Assembly: GCA_033722295.1 (NCBI GenBank)
Contig: JAWVZH010000038.1
Coordinates: 1 to 21,416, forward strand
DNA length: 21,416 nucleotides
Source: JAWVZH01 sp033722295
Lineage (GTDB): Bacteria > Bacteroidota > Bacteroidia > Chitinophagales > Saprospiraceae
Direction of reading: 5' to 3'
The translations under genes and the position numbers were made by a program. The notes under the pieces are model-generated. The model was not told the DNA's origin. It searched no databases and worked only from the letters and a program-made list of their open reading frames with translations. Position 1 is the first letter of the stretch. Every line of letters starts with the position of its first letter. Positions 7,004 through 14,738 of this stretch are shown in pieces.

Positions 7004-8695
7004 ATGAACTTTGGAATAGGTGATGTAATTCAAATTGTTGGTGCTCTCGCATTTTTCATTTTCGGAATGAAGATGATGAGTGATGGCATTCAGAGAGCTG
7101 CGGGTTCGCAATTGAGAAACATATTGCGATCTATGACCAAGAACAGGTTTCTGGGAGTTTTCACAGGTTTTTTCATAACTGCTCTTGTGCAGTCTTCTTC
7201 GGCTACGACAGTAATGACAGTTTCCTTCGTTAACGCAGGACTTTTAACACTAATAGAGTCTGCAGGTGTGATGATGGGTGCCAACATCGGGACAACGATC
7301 ACAGGGTGGCTTGTGTCGATCCTTGGTTTTAAGGTCAAACTGAGTGCTTATTCCGTTCCTCTTTTTGCTGCAGGCGTACCCCTGCTTTTTGTGAAAAGAG
7401 GAAGAATGAGATATTGGGGTGAGTTTATTATTGGATTTGCGATCCTCTTTCTCGGTTTGAGCTATTTGAAGGATGCCGTTCCAAACATTAAGCAAAATCC
7501 TGAAATACTTGAATTTCTGAAGAATTTTACCGAGTGGGGAATTTTATCAAGGTTATTATTTGTCGCAATAGGCGCATTGATAACCATCATTGTACAATCA
7601 TCGAGCGCTGCAATGGCCATCACTCTAACCATGTGTGCACAGGGCTGGCTACCATTTGAGGTTTCAGCGGCCATGATCCTTGGTGAGAATATTGGTACCA
7701 CTATCACTGCAGAAATCGCTTCTCTTGTGGGTAATGTGCATGCAAAGAGATCAGCCAGGATCCATTCTATGTTCAATATTTTTGGTGTGACTTGGATGGT
7801 GATCCTGTTACCATTTTACTTGCCGGTTCTTTCTAATATAGTCACAGAAGTATTGGGTATATCCGACCCTTACACTTCTGCTGCAGATATGCCTGTCGCA
7901 CTGAGTGCCTTTCATACCGCTTTCAATCTAACCAACGTTCTTTTACTCATAGGATTTGTGCCATGGCTTGTCAAAGCGGCGATTTGGTCAATCAAGTCGA
8001 AGGGCGATGTGGATGAGGAAGTGAGACTTAGGTTCATCGACAACTCTCAAAGGACGCCGGAATTAGCAACTGTTGAGCTTCAGAAGGAAACGGCCCATTT
8101 TGGGGAGGTAACTTCCAGAATGGTCAAATACACGAGAAATTTACTGAATGCTACCAGTGATAAAAAGAGAAACAAGTTCTATGAAAAGCTTAGCAAGTAT
8201 GAGGAGATCACTGACAATATGGAAAAAGAGATCACCGAATACATAACTAAGCTTGCCGATCAGGAGATAACTTCCAAAACAAGTGTCAAGTTGAGAAGCG
8301 TTCTCAATATCACAAATGATCTCGAACGAATAGGCGATATTTTCTATCAGATATCGAAAACCCTTGAGCGAAAGAATGACAACAAATTATTCTTTAAGCC
8401 AAAACAGCGCGAATTGCTTAATGAAATGCTTGACGTGCTTGAACAGGGTTTTGTAATAATGTCTGAAAATCTAAATGCGATCAGTTATGACAAGGTGACA
8501 AAGGAAAAAGCTCTACAAAAGGAGAAGGAAATCAATAAAATGAGGGATAAACTGAAAAAATATAACCTCGATCATATTGGCAAGAAGGACTATGATGTGA
8601 GAACAGCCATGGTATTCAATGATACTTTTTCGCTAATGGAAAAGGCTGGCGATCACCTAATTAATGTGACAGAATCAGTTATTGGCGAGATATAA
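7004..8695 (+). CDS. Na+/phosphate cotransporter with PhoU-like C-terminal domain (NptA/YjbB type)
   Basis: Inner-membrane carrier of the Na/Pi cotransporter family. In the 563 residues, two inverted-repeat halves each contain QSSSA (63-67 and 198-202) and G-x-NIGTT (92-98 and 227-233), the paired motifs that form the ion and phosphate sites. About eight membrane segments occupy 1-325. From about 350 to the end lies a charged helical region resembling the PhoU bundle, the usual partner domain in bacterial members, thought to regulate transport according to phosphate status. Only 22 bp separate it from the porin gene, so the two form an operon covering both membranes. Direction is not readable from sequence: some family members, such as E. 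coli YjbB, can act in phosphate export. Confidence 0.92.
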   Translation: MNFGIGDVIQIVGALAFFIFGMKMMSDGIQRAAGSQLRNILRSMTKNRFLGVFTGFFITALVQSSSATTVMTVSFVNAGLLTLIESAGVMMGANIGTTITGWLVSILGFKVKLSAYSVPLFAAGVPLLFVKRGRMRYWGEFIIGFAILFLGLSYLKDAVPNIKQNPEILEFLKNFTEWGILSRLLFVAIGALITIIVQSSSAAMAITLTMCAQGWLPFEVSAAMILGENIGTTITAEIASLVGNVHAKRSARIHSMFNIFGVTWMVILLPFYLPVLSNIVTEVLGISDPYTSAADMPVALSAFHTAFNLTNVLLLIGFVPWLVKAAIWSIKSKGDVDEEVRLRFIDNSQRTPELATVELQKETAHFGEVTSRMVKYTRNLLNATSDKKRNKFYEKLSKYEEITDNMEKEITEYITKLADQEITSKTSVKLRSVLNITNDLERIGDIFYQISKTLERKNDNKLFFKPKQRELLNEMLDVLEQGFVIMSENLNAISYDKVTKEKALQKEKEINKMRDKLKKYNLDHIGKKDYDVRTAMVFNDTFSLMEKAGDHLINVTESVIGEI

Positions 8696-8707
8696 TTAGT
8701 GATAAGC

Positions 8708-9832
8708 TCATTGCAAAACTGCAATGACCAATGAAAGGGCGATACTTAAGATTATCGTAATGATAGTATTCGCCTTTTTATATCCAAATTGATAGATGGC
8801 TGCTACTACCAGGACAGCTATGAAGGTGAATTGACCGATGCCCTCGCCTACAAGTTCAACCGCTACGACTGCCATCACTGCAAGAGCGCCTATTCCGGCA
8901 CCTGTAATAAAAAGATTGATCTGCTTATATCGGCTGATCTTTTCAACGATGGGAAAAATGATCGCGACAAAGACAAAAGATGGAAGGAAGATGCCTATTG
9001 TTGCCGCAATGGCTCCCTCTACCCCATTGAGCAGATAACCTATGAAACTGGCTGTGGTCAATACAGGTCCGGGGGTGAATTGTCCTATAGCGATAGCATC
9101 TAATAATTGTGTCCTGGTGATCCATCCCAGGTCCTGGACAAGGTATGTATCGAGATAGGCAACAAGCACATAACCACTGCCGAAAAGCACAGCACCTATT
9201 TTGAGGAAGAACAGAAAGATCGCACTTGTTTTTTGTGAAGCCACCCCTTGCAAGACAAATGATAATGTCATAATGGAACCCAGCGACCTCAGTCTGTCCA
9301 TGAGGGACCGGGATAACACGAGCAAGGCTCCCGTCAACAGAATCACCACAATCTCATCAAGCAGAAATAAGCTGAACAATATGGCCACAGCAAGAAGCAC
9401 GTAATCAGTCGTGTCTTTCAGCATTTTTTTGGAGAGCTTATAGACCGCATGCACGATAACTACTACGACTCCGGCTTGTAAGCCGATCAGAACGGGCTCA
9501 AGAGCAGGAAGTGAACCATAAGACACATATACATAGGCCAAGATGATCGTCATTACCATGGCGGGGGAAATAAAGGCAACTCCAGCCGTCAGAAACCCGG
9601 AGAAACCACCACGTTCATATCCACAAAGCATGGCCATTTCCGTACTGTTCGGCCCGGGTATAAGATTGGTTATGCCTAGTAATGAGGTGAATCGCTGCGC
9701 GCTCATCCATTGGCGCCGTTCTACGAACTCATCTTGCATCAGGGCGACGTGGGCAGCAGGTCCGCCAAATGCCACAAATCCCAGTTTCAGGAATACTGAA
9801 AAAATCTCTCTAAGTTTGGATGATCTCGACAT
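8708..9832 (-). CDS. chrA: Chromate transporter (CHR family, two-domain long form)
   Basis: 374-residue polytopic protein with two homologous CHR domains. The N-terminal half has FLKLGFVAFGGPAAHVALM (16-34) and NLIPGPNSTEMAM (about 56-68); the C-terminal half repeats the pattern with FLKIGAVLFGSGYVL and AIGQFTPGPVLTTASFIGY. The paired FGGP/FGSG and PGP motifs mark the long-chain CHR family, which exports chromate in characterised cases; many members have no tested role. About ten hydrophobic segments are present. Start is ATG at 9832, 8 bp from the divergent MOSC gene. It converges on nptA with 12 bp between the stops, and its stop codon lies in a 7-bp inverted repeat. No metal-responsive regulator is adjacent, so chromate resistance is a family inference. 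Confidence 0.88.
   Translation of the reverse strand: MSRSSKLREIFSVFLKLGFVAFGGPAAHVALMQDEFVERRQWMSAQRFTSLLGITNLIPGPNSTEMAMLCGYERGGFSGFLTAGVAFISPAMVMTIILAYVYVSYGSLPALEPVLIGLQAGVVVVIVHAVYKLSKKMLKDTTDYVLLAVAILFSLFLLDEIVVILLTGALLVLSRSLMDRLRSLGSIMTLSFVLQGVASQKTSAIFLFFLKIGAVLFGSGYVLVAYLDTYLVQDLGWITRTQLLDAIAIGQFTPGPVLTTASFIGYLLNGVEGAIAATIGIFLPSFVFVAIIFPIVEKISRYKQINLFITGAGIGALAVMAVVAVELVGEGIGQFTFIAVLVVAAIYQFGYKKANTIITIILSIALSLVIAVLQ
8709..8726. repeat. 7-bp inverted repeat over the chrA stop codon
   Basis: CATTGCA (8709-8715) and TGCAATG (8720-8726) form a perfect stem around a 4-nt loop, overlapping the last codons and stop of chrA and lying 13 bp past the nptA stop. Neither strand has a following U-run, so an intrinsic terminator is doubtful; it may be an end-protecting hairpin or chance. 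Confidence 0.3.
9811..9818 (+). promoter_or_regulatory. Bacteroidetes -7 box (TAAGTTTG) for the MOSC-domain gene
   Basis: Exact TAnnTTTG match inside the first codons of chrA on the opposite strand; TTTC at 9785-9788 sits 22 nt upstream as a near -33 element. The start would be near 9825, which excludes the ATG at 9820 and favours the ATG at 9841. Confidence 0.45.
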
Positions 9833-9840
9833 GTAACATT

Positions 9841-10629
9841 ATGATCTCTATTTCCTCAATATACTCCTTCCCCGTTAAATCATGTGGGGCACTAAGATTA
9901 AAATCTTGTGAAGTCCAGCCTCATGGACTTAAGGGTGACAGGGAATATATGCTCGTTGATGAAAACGGAAGTTTCCTGACACAACGAAAATTTCCGGTTC
10001 TCTCCCAGATCACACCTGCAATTATTGACGGGGCTCTACATCTTTCATACAATAATGAACACATCGACTTGTCATCTGCAGAATATGTAAAGAACATTCA
10101 AGTCAAGATATGGAGATCGGAGATGCTGGCGTCAGTGGCGTCCGGTGCGACCAATGAATGGTTCAGTGAAATCATTGGAGAAAAAGTGAGGTTGGTGAAA
10201 TATTCAAGGGAAAGTCAACGGACAAAACGATTGTCTGAGCAGTCTCGTGAATTACCTCTGCGATTTTCTGATGGATATCCGATCCATATTATGGGCCAAA
10301 GCACACTTGAAGAAATCGAGCGAGAACTGAAATGTGAGATCACCCCCTTTAGATTCAGACCTAATTTCATTTTAGAGGGAATACCCGCCTTTGAAGAGAG
10401 CAGGATTCGAAGAATAAGAGGTAGGATGGTTGAGTTAGAGATCGTAAAGCCTACAACGAGATGTACAATTCCCAACATTGATCCGGACACGGGTCAAAGA
10501 GATATGAATATATTGCGATATCTGAAATCCAGATCTGCTAATAGTCCAAAAGCTGAGTTAGGCGTTTATGCCTATCCTGAAAATGATGGAGTGATAAACA
10601 TTGGTGAGGAGATATCGATTGATTTCTGA
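9841..10629 (+). CDS. MOSC-domain molybdenum-cofactor protein (YcbX/mARC-like)
   Basis: 262 residues with the MOSC N-terminal beta-barrel (about 1-120, starting ISSIYSFPVKSCGALRL) and the MOSC domain (about 130-262). RFRPNFILEG (171-180) and KPTTRCTIPNIDPDTGQ (203-219) match the mARC/YcbX pattern in which the conserved Cys, here C208, ligates molybdenum; relatives reduce N-hydroxylated compounds. Members often carry a C-terminal 2Fe-2S ferredoxin domain; this one ends without it, so it would need a separate electron donor. An earlier in-frame ATG at 9820 would add seven residues, overlap chrA and lie upstream of the predicted transcript start, so I use 9841. Divergent from chrA, with no functional link evident. 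Confidence 0.85.
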   Translation: MISISSIYSFPVKSCGALRLKSCEVQPHGLKGDREYMLVDENGSFLTQRKFPVLSQITPAIIDGALHLSYNNEHIDLSSAEYVKNIQVKIWRSEMLASVASGATNEWFSEIIGEKVRLVKYSRESQRTKRLSEQSRELPLRFSDGYPIHIMGQSTLEEIERELKCEITPFRFRPNFILEGIPAFEESRIRRIRGRMVELEIVKPTTRCTIPNIDPDTGQRDMNILRYLKSRSANSPKAELGVYAYPENDGVINIGEEISIDF

Positions 10630-10705
10630 TCATGTGCTCAGCATACCATTTTATCTTCTCATCTCGTTTTTTCTTAGCCGTGTGAGAGACGAAAGATATA
10701 TATAG

Positions 10706-10733
10706 AAAAAGGGAGCGACATAATGCCGCTCCC
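10706..10733 (-). terminator. Intrinsic terminator of dnaK
   Basis: Read on the minus strand, GGGAGCG (10733-10727) and CGCTCCC (10717-10711) form a 7-bp GC-rich stem around a 9-nt loop, followed at once by TTTTT (10710-10706). It lies 27 bp after the dnaK stop. The plus strand has no T-run after the stem, so it is directional. Confidence 0.85.
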
Positions 10734-10759
10734 TCTCTAAGATCTAACTTAAAGGATAA

Positions 10760-12676
10760 TTAATTGTTATTATCCTCTACTTCTTCATATTCTACATCAG
10801 TGACATCTTTGTCGTCTCCACTTTCGTCAGAGGCAGTTCCGTTGCCTGATTGTGCGCCATCACCTCCTTCGGCCTGTTGAGCCTTGTAGATGTCTTCCGA
10901 CGCTGCCTGCCATGCATTTGTTAGAGTTTCTGTGTGTTGCTCTACTGCATCCAGGTCTTCTGACTTATGGGCCGCCTTCAGATCTTCCAGTGCTTTTTCA
11001 ATAGCTGCTTTCTTATCTTCAGGAAGCTTGTCACCGTAGTCCTTTATCTGCTTTTCTGTCTGGAATATCAGACTGTCCGCAGCATTCAGCTTTTCAATGC
11101 GTTCCTTGGCTGCCTGGTCGGCATCCGCATTAGCTTCAGCCTCTTTTTTCATTCTGGCGATCTCTTCCTCGGACAATCCAGTAGAGGCTTCGATACGGAT
11201 ATTTTGTTCTTTACCCGTGCCCTTATCCTTGGCATGTACATTAAGAATACCATTGGCATCCATATCGAAGGTCACTTCGATCTGAGGTACGCCTCTTGGT
11301 GCCGGTGGTATACCATCCAGGATAAATCGTCCTACTGTTCTATTGTCCTTGGCCATCGGACGTTCACCCTGCAGAATGTGTATCTCTACAGACGGTTGAT
11401 TGTCGGCGGCTGTTGAATAGATCTTTGACTTCTTCACAGGTATTGTGGTATTGGCTTCGATGATGACATCGTAAACGCCACCCATGGTCTCAATACCCAT
11501 CGACAATGGCGTTACGTCAAGCAGAAGCACATCCTGTACATCTCCGCTAAGTACACCACCCTGGATCGAAGCTCCAATAGCAACGACTTCGTCCGGATTG
11601 ACACTCTTATTCAGCTTTTTACCGAAGAAGTCTTCTACGGCTTTTTGGATGCGTGGTATTCGCGTTGATCCACCTACCATGATCACCTCATCTATTTCAG
11701 ATTTAGAAACACCCGCATCCTTGAGAGCATTCTCACAAGGCTTGAGTGTTCTTTTTACCAAATCATCAGCCAGTTGTTCGAACTTGGCTCTAGACAACTT
11801 CAGTACAAGGTGTTTAGGCACACCATCCACTGCTGTAATATATGGCAGGTTCACTTCAGTTTCTGTGGTGCTGGAGAGTTCGATCTTAGCCTTCTCCGCG
11901 GCATCTTTCAGTCTCTGAAGTGCCATAGGATCTTTTCTCAGATCGATATTTTCCTGCTTTTTGAATTCTTCAGCAAGGTAGTTGATGATCACCTCATCAA
12001 AGTCATCACCACCAAGGTGTGTATCACCGTTCGTGGATTTTACTTCGAAGACGCCATCTCCCAGTTCCAGGATGGATATATCAAAAGTACCACCACCAAG
12101 GTCATATACAGCAATGGTAACATCACCTGTTTTCTTGTCCAGACCATATGCCAAAGCAGCGGCGGTCGGCTCATTGATTATTCTTTTGACATCAAGGCCA
12201 GCGATCTCGCCAGCTTCCTTGGTGGCCTGCCTTTGCGAGTCATTAAAATAAGCAGGTACGGTAATAACCGCCTCAGTAACTTCTGTTCCGAGGTAATCTT
12301 CTGCTGTTTTCTTCATTTTCTGAAGTACCATGGCGGAGATCTCCTGAGGCGTGTACTGTCGGTCATCGACCTTTACCTTTATGCTGTCATTTTCTCCTTT
12401 TACCAGTTCATAAGGCATCTTCTCGATAAACTTCTTAGCTTCCGCATATCGCTGCCCCATGAATCTCTTGATGGATGAAATGGTGCGTTGAGGATTTGTG
12501 ATGGCCTGACGTTTGGCAGGATCACCGATCTTTCTTTCACCATTTTCAAGAAATGCGACTACCGATGGAGTGGTCCTCTTGCCCTCATCATTAGGAATAA
12601 CAACGGGTTCGTTACCCTCCATTACAGCAACGCATGAATTAGTCGTTCCTAGATCTATACCTATTATCTTACCCAT
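10760..12676 (-). CDS. dnaK: Molecular chaperone DnaK (Hsp70)
   Basis: ATP-driven chaperone that binds unfolded segments in the cytoplasm, working with DnaJ and GrpE. The 638 residues match the family's length. The nucleotide-binding domain (1 to about 380) has GIDLGTTNSCVAV at 5-17, INEPTAAALAYGLDK, YDLGGGTFDISIL and VGGSTRIPRIQ. The substrate-binding domain (about 390-505) has LLLDVTPLSMGIETMGG and the helical lid follows. The tail is acidic and ends near EEVEDNNN, comparable to the acidic EEV-type tails of bacterial DnaK. No grpE or dnaJ is adjacent. A terminator follows directly, so dnaK is probably monocistronic or the last gene of its transcript. I could not find a TAnnTTTG box upstream, so it may use another promoter type. 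Confidence 0.98.
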   Translation of the reverse strand: MGKIIGIDLGTTNSCVAVMEGNEPVVIPNDEGKRTTPSVVAFLENGERKIGDPAKRQAITNPQRTISSIKRFMGQRYAEAKKFIEKMPYELVKGENDSIKVKVDDRQYTPQEISAMVLQKMKKTAEDYLGTEVTEAVITVPAYFNDSQRQATKEAGEIAGLDVKRIINEPTAAALAYGLDKKTGDVTIAVYDLGGGTFDISILELGDGVFEVKSTNGDTHLGGDDFDEVIINYLAEEFKKQENIDLRKDPMALQRLKDAAEKAKIELSSTTETEVNLPYITAVDGVPKHLVLKLSRAKFEQLADDLVKRTLKPCENALKDAGVSKSEIDEVIMVGGSTRIPRIQKAVEDFFGKKLNKSVNPDEVVAIGASIQGGVLSGDVQDVLLLDVTPLSMGIETMGGVYDVIIEANTTIPVKKSKIYSTAADNQPSVEIHILQGERPMAKDNRTVGRFILDGIPPAPRGVPQIEVTFDMDANGILNVHAKDKGTGKEQNIRIEASTGLSEEEIARMKKEAEANADADQAAKERIEKLNAADSLIFQTEKQIKDYGDKLPEDKKAAIEKALEDLKAAHKSEDLDAVEQHTETLTNAWQAASEDIYKAQQAEGGDGAQSGNGTASDESGDDKDVTDVEYEEVEDNNN

Positions 12677-12784
12677 TTTACTATTTTTTCGTGATTTATG
12701 TTTTACTACTTATAGGTCAATACGCGTGCCATCGACGGATAACCGCAATAATGTCATAAAAGCGTGTAAAACATGATAGAAAAC

Positions 12785-12802
12785 TGTCATATATCCATGA
12801 CA
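12785..12802. repeat. TGTCAT inverted repeat upstream of dnaK
   Basis: TGTCAT (12785-12790) and ATGACA (12797-12802) form a 6-bp inverted repeat with a 6-nt spacer, and another TGTCAT occurs at 12752-12757. It could be an operator for dnaK. Alternatively, read on the minus strand it is followed by GTTTTC and could be a weak terminator of the upstream lipoprotein gene. No CIRCE element is visible. Confidence 0.35.
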
Positions 12803-12820
12803 AAACGACAGTAAAGTGCT

Positions 12821-13822
12821 CTAATCAACGAAATTATAGCCCTCCAGGATCTGGCTCACCTGAAGGGAATCGCGGGTCTCACCACTAACTGTAAAGCCTT
12901 CGTACAATCTGGAATACTTGGAAGAAAAGATGCCGATCCCACCATCGATATTGGTATAAAGAGGTAACTCCTGCGCACCTGTCAGGCCAGAATTGGCGCG
13001 AGCGATCCGCCTGAATTCACTGATCTCATCACCTCCTCCCTGAACAAAGAGGTCGAAATGGGAAAACTGACGAAAGACCTTTTTCTCGGGATCCAGATTG
13101 TTGGCCAATGTCGTGTAGAATTGCCTGCCCTCAACCCGTGGAATTTCAAAATCACTGGTTTTATCAACATCGAGACCAGAGATCATTCTCCAGGTCACTT
13201 TTATGATTTCTTGTTGAGAGGGATCGTCAATGTCGATCTCCCTTATGTACATGAACATGGTCAGCCCCAGGACGCCCACTTCTTTTTCCTTGCTGAAGAA
13301 AAAAGCTTTGTTCCTATAGGTGAAATGTATGGGCTTGTCAGGAACTGGATCGGTCAGGTCTACCGGTGTGAGTACAGTGGTGGTTGAAGTCACCGCGGGC
13401 TTTTCATTTCCCCTGTCGATCACCAGAGTTACCTCTTCGCCTCCACGAAATGCCAGTTGATCCGTAGGGACGTAGTAAGCAATGTTGGGCTCAAGGAGAA
13501 AGTCACCTTCATCGCGTTCTATTCCGAACAGAGTAGCGTCCACACGTTCCAGTTCATGTTCTACACCAGTAGCTTCATTAATAATGGATATAGAAGCATC
13601 ATCATAATAAACGGAATCTTCATTTTGAGCGGCCTGAAAGGCATTGATGTTCTCGCCCGCAAAAGAGCGTTCTACTCTGATCAACTGTGAATCCACTCCT
13701 ATATTGATAAACCCGTAGACGATAGGTATATCTTGACCTTCCTCAACCAGATCGAAGTCATTCTTACAGGAACAGAGGAGGCCGATGAGAATAAGGCAGC
13801 AGAGTATGTTTATTACTTTCAT
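12821..13822 (-). CDS. DUF4249-like lipoprotein
   Basis: 333 residues with a lipoprotein signal: MKVINILCCLILIGLLCSC, with Cys19 as the lipidation site. The mature protein is beta-rich and acidic, with an early IPIVYGFI strand, a middle TTTVLTPVDL segment, and a late NIDGGIGIFSSKYSR motif like the conserved glycine-rich motif near the C-terminus of DUF4249 proteins. That family is common in Bacteroidota and usually sits beside a TonB-dependent receptor; its biochemical role is unknown. Here no receptor is adjacent on either side. The protein probably sits on the periplasmic or surface face of the outer membrane. Gene lies 144 bp upstream of dnaK on the same strand. Family call is from motif resemblance, so moderately sure. 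Confidence 0.68.
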   Translation of the reverse strand: MKVINILCCLILIGLLCSCKNDFDLVEEGQDIPIVYGFINIGVDSQLIRVERSFAGENINAFQAAQNEDSVYYDDASISIINEATGVEHELERVDATLFGIERDEGDFLLEPNIAYYVPTDQLAFRGGEEVTLVIDRGNEKPAVTSTTTVLTPVDLTDPVPDKPIHFTYRNKAFFFSKEKEVGVLGLTMFMYIREIDIDDPSQQEIIKVTWRMISGLDVDKTSDFEIPRVEGRQFYTTLANNLDPEKKVFRQFSHFDLFVQGGGDEISEFRRIARANSGLTGAQELPLYTNIDGGIGIFSSKYSRLYEGFTVSGETRDSLQVSQILEGYNFVD

Positions 13823-13919
13823 ATAGTTTTCAAGGTGCTATGATCTAAACGAATGAAGAACGAAAATATTAGTAATCTTACATTTTAGGTCGTAAAATTA
13901 CGTTTTTCAACAGTGAATC

Positions 13920-14738
13920 ATGAGTGTTAACAAGATAGAAGCAAAAAGAGTCACTACCAAAACACTTCAGGCCATGAAAGAGGCTGGTGAGAAGATCTCA
14001 ATGCTTACGGCATATGATTATTCCATGGCGAGGATACTTGACCATGCTGGAGTGGATGTCTTGCTTGTTGGAGACTCGGCTTCTAATGTGATGGCCGGTC
14101 ATGAGACCACATTGCCGATCACTCTTGACCAGATGATCTATCACGCTCAAAGTGTGGTCAGAGGCGTCACACGGGCCCTCGTTGTTGTTGACCTTCCGTT
14201 TGGAACATATCAGGGAGACTCTAAGAAAGCCCTTCAGTCCAGCATCAAGATCATGAAGGAGTCCGGAGCTCACGCAGTTAAACTCGAAGGTGGCAAAGAG
14301 GTCAAGGACAGTATCAAGAGAATATTATCGGCTGGCGTCCCCGTTATGGGGCACTTGGGGCTAACGCCTCAGTCAATCTACAAATTTGGAACTTATGTGG
14401 TAAGAGCGAAGGCAGAGGAAGAAGCTGAAAGACTGAGAGAGGATGCCAGGATGATCGCCAAACAAGGCTGTTTCAGTCTGGTGCTTGAAAAAATACCAGC
14501 TCAGCTTGCCACTGAAGTGAGCTCATCCATCGATATTCCTACAATCGGGATCGGTGCCGGAGCAGGCACGGATGGACAGGTTCTGGTGACCCATGATCTC
14601 CTGGGTATTACCAAGGATTTCAAACCTCGCTTTTTAAGAAGGTATCTGGATCTTTATGAGGATATTACTTCAGCGGTCAAACATTACATTAGAGATGTGA
14701 AGACCGAAAAATTCCCCAACGAAAAAGAGCAATATTAA
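13920..14738 (+). CDS. panB: 3-methyl-2-oxobutanoate hydroxymethyltransferase
   Basis: Transfers a hydroxymethyl group from methylene-tetrahydrofolate to 2-oxoisovalerate, giving ketopantoate, the committed step to pantothenate and coenzyme A. The 272 residues are full length for this TIM-barrel enzyme. Expected metal ligands are visible as D52 (VGDS), D91 (VVVDLPFG) and E123 (KLEGG), and the catalytic Glu as E190 (LVLEKIPA). Start ATG at 13920 gives an N-terminal helix of about 25 residues before MLTAYDY, normal for the family. The stop overlaps the mltG start as TAATG, so the two are likely co-translated although their roles differ. panC and panD are not in the window. Confidence 0.97.
   Translation: MSVNKIEAKRVTTKTLQAMKEAGEKISMLTAYDYSMARILDHAGVDVLLVGDSASNVMAGHETTLPITLDQMIYHAQSVVRGVTRALVVVDLPFGTYQGDSKKALQSSIKIMKESGAHAVKLEGGKEVKDSIKRILSAGVPVMGHLGLTPQSIYKFGTYVVRAKAEEEAERLREDARMIAKQGCFSLVLEKIPAQLATEVSSSIDIPTIGIGAGAGTDGQVLVTHDLLGITKDFKPRFLRRYLDLYEDITSAVKHYIRDVKTEKFPNEKEQY

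Noticed and set aside
8709..8726. Bidirectional terminator between nptA and chrA
   Set aside because: The 7-bp stem is perfect but neither strand has a T-run after it; kept only as an inverted repeat.
9820..9840. Upstream ATG for the MOSC gene
   Set aside because: It overlaps chrA and lies before the transcript start predicted from the box at 9811-9818; the MOSC N-terminal strand begins right after the ATG at 9841.
8708..10629. chrA plus MOSC gene as a metal-resistance module
   Set aside because: They are divergent, from unrelated families, with no regulator or other resistance gene nearby; adjacency alone is not enough.
11774..12478. 234-codon plus-strand frame opposite dnaK
   Set aside because: Antisense shadow of a strongly conserved dnaK; the translation is cysteine- and phenylalanine-rich with no recognisable domain.
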